Shown piece by piece: positions 56,618 to 64,000 of a stretch of DNA of 64,000 nucleotides. Position 1 is the first letter of the stretch, and the number at the start of each line of letters is the position of its first letter. The notes below the pieces were generated by a model that saw only the letters and a program-made list of their open reading frames with translations, made no database searches and was not told the origin of the DNA. The stretch covers positions 87,802,898-87,866,897 of the forward strand of contig NC_134457.1 in assembly GCF_047948215.1 (NCBI RefSeq). The letters are read 5' to 3'. The translations under genes were made by a program, and so were the position numbers. Source of the DNA: Lycorma delicatula (taxonomy: Eukaryota > Arthropoda > Insecta > Hemiptera > Fulgoridae).

Positions 56618-57590
56618 GAAAATATACCTTAGACTATTTTAACTTATATAATCATTCTAGAAATAAAAATAGAATTATAATTTTTTTAAATCTAACACAA
56701 TAAAACCTAAAAGTGTTGAATATTAAATAAAGCGGAATGGAACACGCTTACGTTCTTTTTTCAGTTCTAAGGAACACTTTGTATTAAGTGTCTGAGTACA
56801 TGCCTTTCTAGATAATTTTTTTAAAAAAACTAAGAAAACAATAATGAATTAAAAATAAAATTATTATAAAGACTGTTTCAGAAATCAAGTTTTCTGAAGT
56901 ACATCCTATTTTGGTTTGTTTGATACCGACCAGATAGCCAATATAAATGTCACTGAAAAAAGGAAGGGATAGATTTATTGTTCATGGTTCGCAACAATGA
57001 CTTCTGCATCACAGCAGGAGTACGCTAAAAGAATTTTATTTATTCGATAAAAAATATAAAATAAGACCGAAATTATATATATTTTTATATATTATTCTCA
57101 AATCAAAAAAACATCAGATCCAATCAATCTTTAATCTTGTTATGAATGAATGCTTGTGTTTTTTTTTAAAGAAAAAAGTTACAGCTATAGAGAAATAAAA
57201 TAAAAATATTTAGTATGCAGAAACTTACATAAATCATATTATATCTTTGCCGATGAGGTTGTAGGTAAATATTTCGCATCAAATAAACGCTGAAAAACTC
57301 GAGGTTGACTGACTACTTTATTTCTAAATCAACATATTTCACTTTATTCTACTACTAAAATTTGCTTTCAAAACCAATCTCGAGACTTAACATTCGAATG
57401 AAACGAACAACAAATTCTAAAAAAATGTCGTAAGATTATTAAAAATTAAATTTGTCTTGTTGTTTAAACTAATTTAGAAATAATTATTATTTTAAATACA
57501 GAAAAATCAATCGAGTATGTTTGTTTTCATTAACTGGATAAAAAATTTGCATTAAAATCTGAAAACAGGAATAAAATGTTACGTGAAAAC
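56618..57590. other. AT-rich DNA, no feature recognised
   Basis: No supported feature. Confidence 0.4.
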
Positions 57591-57593
57591 AAT

Positions 57594-57860
57594 TTTTATT
57601 TTCCCAGGAATACCTATACAGCTACTACTGTAACTTTATAGTTATAAGCGAAGGATGCTGATTGGTAAAAGTGTTGGATGTGGCGGTTCCTGCAAATCTT
57701 GACGTTTCGTGATCCCCACTACCCAAAAACACGAAGGCTGCATGTATGCATGTTCATCTGCATTTTGGCCAATGTCTTCGTATTAAATAAACAAAAATTT
57801 GAAATTTCACACAAATATTTCTATATATGGGAGACTGATACGATTAAATCTTCAACTTGA
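57594..57860 (-). mobile_element. Dispersed family B, degenerate copy 3
   Basis: It starts tttttattttcccaggaatacc, and later reads cttgacgtttcgtgatcccc, actacccaaaaacacgaagg. This corresponds to tctcgacgtttcatgatgccccacgaaccccaaaaa in copy 1 at the same distance from the end. The remaining similarity is low. It runs directly into family C. Confidence 0.45.
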
Positions 57861-57889
57861 ATCAGACAAGGTGGTACAATAGCTGTACC

Positions 57890-58055
57890 CGAAATAATTG
57901 TTTTTACAGATTTTTGACGAAAAATACGGTATTACTTTCGGTCACCTGGTGAATTGGGGGTTGAAGTTGAACTTTCTTTACGTTTTAAGTATGAATTGTA
58001 ATTTCATATTTATGTGAAAAATTTCATAGGCATATGTATGTGTGTCTGTATATAC

Positions 58056-58145
<90 letters not shown>

Positions 58146-58580
58146 AGTGAGAGGGAGAGAGGAGGCCTATGTATAAAACTTGTAGCTCATAAACCTCCAA
58201 AAACAATTAAATCAATTTTATTGACCTACCTTTAGATATGCTGTATTAGTGCATATGTTGAAGTTGTGCATGGGAAGATTTAATGAAGATGGGTTGAATC
58301 GTTCTTCAGTTATATTCAATTTAAGGTAACACTCAACAGGCAGCAAACCTCAATTTGAAGTTATGTTGGCTTTGTATTGGAGTATTTTTTATACGCGGTT
58401 ATGCAGCTAGTCACAGTGGTGAGTGAGTTTAAACTCGATGCTTGTGTATACGGTTTGCTCCTTAATCGAACTTACGTAGCGCGTTATACTCTGAAAATCA
58501 GTGCGTTCCTGACTACAAAATAGTAAGGGCGTGAAAATAAAAAGTCAGTCTTATTGCACGGAACTGCGCAAGAGTTTCTT
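57890..58580 (+). repeat. Dispersed family C, copy 2, expanded by a (TG)n tract
   Basis: Shares with 29170-29590: acggtattactttcggtcac, tgaagttgaactttctttac, ttgaagttgtgcatgggaag, tttaatgaagatgggttgaa, tcgttcttcagttatattca, atttaagg and tcagtcttattgcacggaac, tgcgcaagagttt. A long (TG)n tract (58073-58141) and about 180 extra bases (58330-58510) distinguish this copy. Confidence 0.75.
58073..58141. repeat. (TG)34 microsatellite
   Basis: Uninterrupted TG run preceded by (TA)n and followed by a GA-rich stretch (gagagtgagagggagagagg). The frames crossing it on both strands are repeat artefacts. Confidence 0.97.
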
Positions 58581-58584
58581 AGTT

Positions 58585-59070
58585 TCTGCTTAAGATATCT
58601 AAATCGGTTTAACCTTTAGGCCAAAGTATTTGTTTGCAAGGAATTTTAATTATATTAAGGTTTAGGCCTGTATTGACAAATGGATAAAGCGGTACGAAAT
58701 TTCACATTACGTTAGTTTTCTTCTGATTTCATTAAACGTATTTTATATTAAAGCAAGAAATTTAATTTAAATGTTTCCTTAAAATGAGATCATACAACGG
58801 GATATTAAAAATAAAAAAAACAAAACAATTTCCATCAAGGTCGTCAATTATTTTGTTGAAATTTTAGGGTACTAAGAAGTGACGATAAAACTAGTTACTA
58901 ATGAAAAAACAATTTATCTTAATTTCTGTTATTTTATTATGAATTAAAAAAAATAAAAAATACCAACAACTAATTTATGAGTTTCTGCCTGACTGCGTCA
59001 GGGTAAAACATATGATAAAAAATATATTTAGGCACATTTTATTCGGCATTTATTTATTTATATATATAGT
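58585..59070. other. AT-rich DNA, no feature recognised
   Basis: No supported feature. Confidence 0.4.
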
Positions 59071-59074
59071 AACA

Positions 59075-59217
59075 ACAGGTCTACGCTTTCTTATAGTTTC
59101 TAGATGAATGATTAATAAATTTTTTAACGTGTGAAAAATGCCATGCCTGACTGGGATTCGTACCCGGGACCTCCAGGTGAAAGGCCAAGACGCTACCACT
59201 CCGCCACGTAGATCGGC
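59075..59217 (-). mobile_element. SINE family 1, minus-strand copy
   Basis: On the minus strand: ccgccgatctacgtggcgga, gtggtagcgtcttggccttt, cacctggaggtcccgggtac, gaatcccagtcaggcatggc, atttttcacacgttaaaaaa, ttaatcattcatctagaaac. A box (gtggcggagtgg) and B box (gggtacgaatccc) are recognisable, the latter with one change from the intact form. The 3' third is diverged. A 72-codon frame on this strand is a by-product of the SINE. Confidence 0.85.
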
Positions 59218-59219
59218 GG

Positions 59220-60107
59220 AAATAATAATGTTGTTATAATAAAATTCATTCCGTGGTGACACCTCCACGAAGAAATAATAAATTCACGATTATTTTAATT
59301 TAATCTGTAGGCCTACCGATCGTTTGTAAATAAAATTTACAGGCAAACATATGCATGCACACTAGCTATTTAACTATATAGAAAAAAAGTTTAAAGAACC
59401 TTGTATTTATACTCAGTTGTTTTTTTCAAGAGTTATAAAATAAATATTTGGAAGGTAGAAAATTTCGTGTAAAGAGTAGGTGTTACCTTTTTATTTTGAA
59501 AAAGTTGTCAACTTCTTGATAATATTTTAACACCAATATTCTTGTAAACTTAATATAAAGAGTATAACTTTTAAAGAATATTTCTAACTTTATTTTAAAC
59601 TTAATATAATATTCTTTTAAAATCGACCACGTAGGTTTATTTTTAAAGTTAATGAAATATAAATTTGTAACGTAAACAATTTTCTAAATTTAAAAGATCA
59701 GAAAATTGAAGTTAAATATCAATTAGTTTTAGTTGTAATGTAAAAGAAAAAATTAAAAATAAGATACAAGATATTTTTTTTTTTTTTTTAAATAAATATT
59801 TAACTTTGACTTTTTACGTTTTATTTTTAGGTACGTATGCACATCCATATAGATTTTTTTAATAGAATATCTTTGAATGTAAAAAGGTGTTATATTAAAC
59901 TCGTCTCTTGGACACTGGTGATTTTTACAAAAAGTTGTCGATGTTGTTTCATTATTTCAGAAAATTTGATAAATAATTTTTCGATGCGTTAAATAACAAG
60001 ATTCATGTAAAAAAAAAAAAAATATAACAGTAAAATGGTTTTTATAACTAAAGTTTATGTTTTCAACTAAACGACATAGAAATACTTTTCACACACACAC
60101 ACACACA

Positions 60108-60144
<37 letters not shown>

Positions 60145-62470
60145 CATATATCTTTTTTAAAGTTTTTTTTTTTTTTAAATGAACTCAAATATCAAATGTA
60201 TTTTCATTTGATCAGCCTGTTTTATAATGTACATTTAGTACTTATTAATTTCATTTGTATAATTTAAATGATCAATTTTATTTCTTGACAAGCATAAAAA
60301 ACATTAAATTAGTCATATTATATGTTAACAAATTATAAAAGCATAAGAAATCCTAATGTTACGTAATATTTACATCACCTAAGCATAACAAGTTACTTTA
60401 ATCTACGTAAATTTTATTACATTAAATAATATAAATTTTTTGTCATATAATTTAAATAAGTAGATATAAAATTAAAAACATTAAGTCACATATGTTCTGG
60501 AAAATATTATTTAACAAATTAATTGATTTCCCTGTTAACCAATAATGTATTTTTTATTTGTACGTTTTGAGCTGTTACGTTCTAGTTTAAATTAAAGATT
60601 TATTTAAAAGAATATACAATCGAAAACTTATTGGTTTAAAGTTTTTCTAGATAATGCATCAAGAGCTATGAAAAAAGAAGAATGATAATTAGGTAGTTAG
60701 TTAATATATCTAATTTTTTATCTTTTTGTATATTGTAGCTAAAACTAATCGATATCTAACTTCATAATATCGTTAATTGGAAATTTATTCTGATATAAAA
60801 AGTATAATTCGAATAAATGTTCTCAGTTAGATTACTGTTTTCATCGTCTATTGTTTTACAATCAAGGTCACACATGTAAGAACCAGTTAAAAGTCAATTT
60901 TTCAGGTTTAAAGTTTAAATTTCTTATAATAAATTTGACTAGAAAAATTTGTAATATTTGCAAATTTTTATGTTTTCCCAATAAATTAGGTAGTTTCAAC
61001 ATTTTTGCAATTTTCTAAGTCATTCATCCTGAACGTTATTTCCTACTGTTTTATTTTTGCATATTTAGTGCTGGTTATTTATATTTGGTTTTACTCACTG
61101 TTATTAATTTATGGAAATTATCCTATGCGATTGGAAATTATCGTTATGCTCTACCCATAAGATTTTTATAATAGGTTTATTTTTTACCTTTAAGAACAAA
61201 TTATATATTTTTTCTTATTAATTAAAAATTGTTATAACAACTCTTTTTGTTCGTGTACATTATTTGTAACAGATTTTACTTTTCTTGTGTATCTTTAGCT
61301 TTCTTTTCATAGTAATAGCAAGTAACTCATACCTACGCATAGAAAATCCCTTTCTAGGGATTATTTTTTCGTATTTTAATGTTGTTATTATATGTGCTTA
61401 AAAGAAAGGAAATAAATTTATAATCTTTTTCTTTTTTTTAATTAAGAATATTTTGATATTTTTTGTTTACGGGTGTTATAGTGAAAATACGTTATAGTTG
61501 CCAATTGTGAATATTAACAAAAATTCCTTAACAGAAGGATTTCAAATAGGAAAAATTGTTTCAGTATTCTGGTGTTTAAGTACAACCGATTTTTTCGACG
61601 ATCGTGTTTGTATTCTGTTAAACTTAAAGAACAACCTCATGTCGTTGCAAAACAAAACATACTACATATATATGTAAATTTAATACTTGCTCATCTTTAT
61701 TTTATTGATGGTATGATTGCAAATATTTTTTTGGTGTATATAATACATTTGCTATTAGATATATCAATATTCTTCTGAAACATATGAGTAAACATTGTTT
61801 CTTTTTTTTAAACAAACTTATTTTACGTGTTACTACTTCCCTCTTCGATTTACAATTTTATGTTATACTCGCAATTTTATTTTATAATTGTTAACGTTTT
61901 TGTATTTCACCTATAATAAATTTTACATTTGCTCAGCATTGTTCAACCGGTTTTAAATTTGTTATCTGTAAGTAAACTAGGATAAACTGCTACGTATAAT
62001 TTGTATAAACAGCAAGTTACCTTTTTAAGCTTTGTGTAATTGTATTGTATCTACATACAATAAAATAACAACACAGTTCACCTTTGACACGATAAGAAAA
62101 AAACATAACACAGGGCTTTACCATTAAATTATTTTCAACATGTAATTATTGTTCTAGTACTTAATTCTTTGTAGCTATTGATTCATTATCTAACAAATAA
62201 CAATTTATTTTAACTATTTTATATTACTTTTACTATAAAACATGAAAACAGTATCTAATGAAATAATAAATAAAAGCTACTTACTATAAAATTACTGGTT
62301 AGTATATATATATATATATATGATATATGTGTGTGTGTGTTTATATATATATACACACGCACACACACGAGTATATACTGGTATATACACGAGAAGCAGT
62401 CCGGAGCTTTTGTTTTTAACATTTATTAGGACGGAGATAAATAAATAAAACATACTTATTGATTTTCTAC
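59220..62470. other. Long AT-rich interval without recognised genes
   Basis: Over 3 kb with no transposon, SINE or exon-like segment recognised. It includes compound microsatellites at 60090-60140, (CA)10 then (TA)n, and 62303-62370, (TA)n, (TG)n, then (CA)n. Two small frames (61572-61778 and others) have no supporting evidence. Confidence 0.45.
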
Positions 62471-62479
62471 CTAGTCATC

Positions 62480-63540
62480 CTGAAGTTCTATATATATTTT
62501 TTCCAACGTGTAGGGAACTTGTGAATCTCTTCGTCATAAAACGTTTGAGTACATGTCACGAAACAAATGGGTACAAACCCCTCTACTTCATTTTCGCTCT
62601 GGAATCGGTAACTTTCCCATTATCTCCTTTTTACAGCCAAACCAAAAATAAATCGCAGAGGGATAAATATGAATTGTACAAGGGATGTTCTAAGGTCTCC
62701 CAGTAAATTTCGTTCAATTTTTCCCGAGCGCTAACGGTTGTGTGAGGCCTAGCATTGTCGTGAATCGAGAATCAAATTTGTGATCGGTTGATGAAGCCTA
62801 TCACTTTGTCCAGTAGCTGGTACTAATACACAACAATCATAGTGCGATATTCGTGGTGAAATCGACGAGCGATTTACTTTTCTGATCCCATTATATGGTT
62901 ACTAGGACTTTTCCAGCTGACGAACACGTTTTCTCTTTTAAGAACAAGACTTTCCACTCCTATACCACTCTATACTCGCTGATTTCGACTCGGGAGAGTA
63001 GTAATGAATCCATACCTCATTTCCTGTGACTATGCGATGAAAAAAATTATTTCCGTCTTACCGAAATCGATTCTGGATCCTTTCGTAAATTTCCTGCTAG
63101 CTTGTTTCTGACTCTGTCAGAAGTTTAGGTCTAGTAAATCATAAGTAGCTGAAAGTCGTAAGTCTAAGTCTAATCAAATACACCTCGCATAGAAATCGCG
63201 GAACCCAAGGTTTTTTGTGATAATGGAATGAGCACTTCCGTGACTAATACTCTCTTCCGAAGCAATTTTTACCAACCGTAAGGTGTCGATCTTCTTCAAT
63301 GAGGTCACGGATCGATTCAATGTTGTCATTCGTCACACTACTTCTTGAATACGAATACCTACTGTGGTTCTCATTTGCTACAGTTTCGCGCCCTCCTCTA
63401 ATTTGAGGCTACCAGCAAAATAGTTGGCCTACCTACCGTCATATTCATAAAATGCACATGCAGTCTGGTCAAAATTTGACGTTCTCATTCGTGTAAAAAT
63501 TCACGATAATATGTTACACAACCGACGATGGAAACTCTTC
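62480..63540 (-). pseudogene. Mariner-like transposase relic 3
   Basis: On the minus strand from about 63490 down: TNDNIESIRDLIEEDRHLTV, EESISHGSAHSIITKNLGF (helix-turn-helix), RKFTKGSRIDFGKTE, IVTGNEVWIHYYSPESKSAS and IEWYR, where the first catalytic Asp of GDE is Asn, then ENVFVSWKSPS, IHDNARPHTTVSAREKLNEI and YWETLEHPLYN (second Asp kept), SLCDLFLVWL (third Asp kept) and FYDEEIHKFPTRWKKYI near 62500. It is complete from helix-turn-helix to C-terminus but carries frameshifts, stops and the D-to-N change. It belongs to a different mariner lineage from relics 1 and 2, judged by HDNARPH and CDxHLF-type blocks. Terminal inverted repeats were not recognised. Confidence 0.88.
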
Positions 63541-64000
63541 CACTGACATGATGCTTGTGACTTGAGAAACGTAAATTCTGTGGCGGCTGGAGGGCCTATC
63601 CCCTCCCTACTTCTTCACCGTTAATATCTCTACACGCGCCTGCCCAGTCATGTTCGACGCAAGCCGCGAAGCAAACGTCCGGTTCATATTAGACCGATAT
63701 TCGTGTCTGCGTGAATATATATACATATAAAATTAATTATTTACATCTTATCTGATAATGTAAGTCGTGCTACATCATTAGTGATGATGTTGACGTTTAA
63801 TAATTTGCTTCGTAATGATTGTAAAAAATTGGGAGTGGACTTACTGTAGACTTTTCGGATATACCTATTAATTCTCCTTTTACTAACGATACTTGTCATC
63901 GAAAAGTTAAAGAGTTACTAAAGATGTTTTATAATTGTACTACATTTAACAAACACAATTTTACAATCGTGCGATATACAGAAAAACCGTTATACATAAT
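63541..64000. other. Right edge: GC-richer patch then AT-rich DNA
   Basis: Positions 63570-63700 (tggcggctggagggcctatc, ccctccctacttcttcaccg, cgcgcctgcccagtcatgtt, cgacgcaagccgcgaagcaa) are rich in G and C. They may be 5' sequence of the mariner relic or another repeat. Nothing recognised beyond. Confidence 0.35.

Noticed and set aside
58014..58235. Plus and minus frames across the (TG)n tract
   Set aside because: Val-Cys and Thr-His dipeptide repeats are translation artefacts of the microsatellite.
1..64000. CRISPR array, prophage, operon or bacterial system
   Set aside because: No regularly spaced repeats, ribosome binding sites, compact genes or bacterial-type frames exist; the repeat content is that of an invertebrate nuclear genome.

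Overview
This window looks like repeat-dominated nuclear DNA from an invertebrate, most likely an insect. The signs are strongly AT-rich sequence, many (AT)n, (AC)n and (TAA)n microsatellites, no long conventional gene, and decayed transposons of insect-typical kinds: mariner-like, a pogo/Tigger-like and a hAT element, jockey-, RTE- and CR1-like non-LTR retrotransposons, and two tRNA-derived SINE families. The order cannot be fixed from the sequence alone; a hemipteran-like genome is a guess. Nothing prokaryotic or organellar was seen.

Layout. 0-9 kb: two LINE reverse-transcriptase relics on the minus strand (about 1.8-2.4 and 8.4-8.9 kb), one SINE and copies of dispersed families A and B. 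9-19 kb: a long copy of family A with a decayed protein-coding core (9967-11430), family B, a LINE 3' fragment and a transposase relic (16.4-17.0 kb). 20-25 kb: pogo-like relic, hAT-like element, jockey relic. 26-33 kb: families A, C and G, a fold-back element, a LINE relic and a well-preserved SINE with a 12-bp target-site duplication. 34.86-34.98 kb: the only candidate host-gene exon, on the minus strand, with a start codon, an open frame and splice signals. 36-39 kb: LINE and mariner relics. 39.8-44.8 kb: a segment bounded by 17-bp inverted repeats holding a fold-back element split by a SINE and a second mariner relic. 45-54 kb: SINEs, a LINE tail, a second long copy of family A (49.06-50.40 kb) and a tandem duplication. 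55.3-56.6 kb: the best-preserved element, a mariner-like transposon with 20-bp perfect terminal inverted repeats and a 298-codon transposase frame broken near its end. 57-64 kb: families B and C, a long (TG)n tract, a SINE and a third mariner relic.

No genes here form an operon or pathway; the window records successive transposon insertions. The most unusual feature is dispersed family A. Its long copies have a hairpin at each end and a 13-bp inverted repeat just inside. They enclose a Lys/Glu/Arg-rich then Cys-rich coding relic that resembles, from memory, the N-terminal region of Helitron-type proteins. Short copies look like deletion derivatives. Families B and D share the same style of terminal hairpin, suggesting an undescribed group of hairpin-ended elements, possibly Helentron-like.
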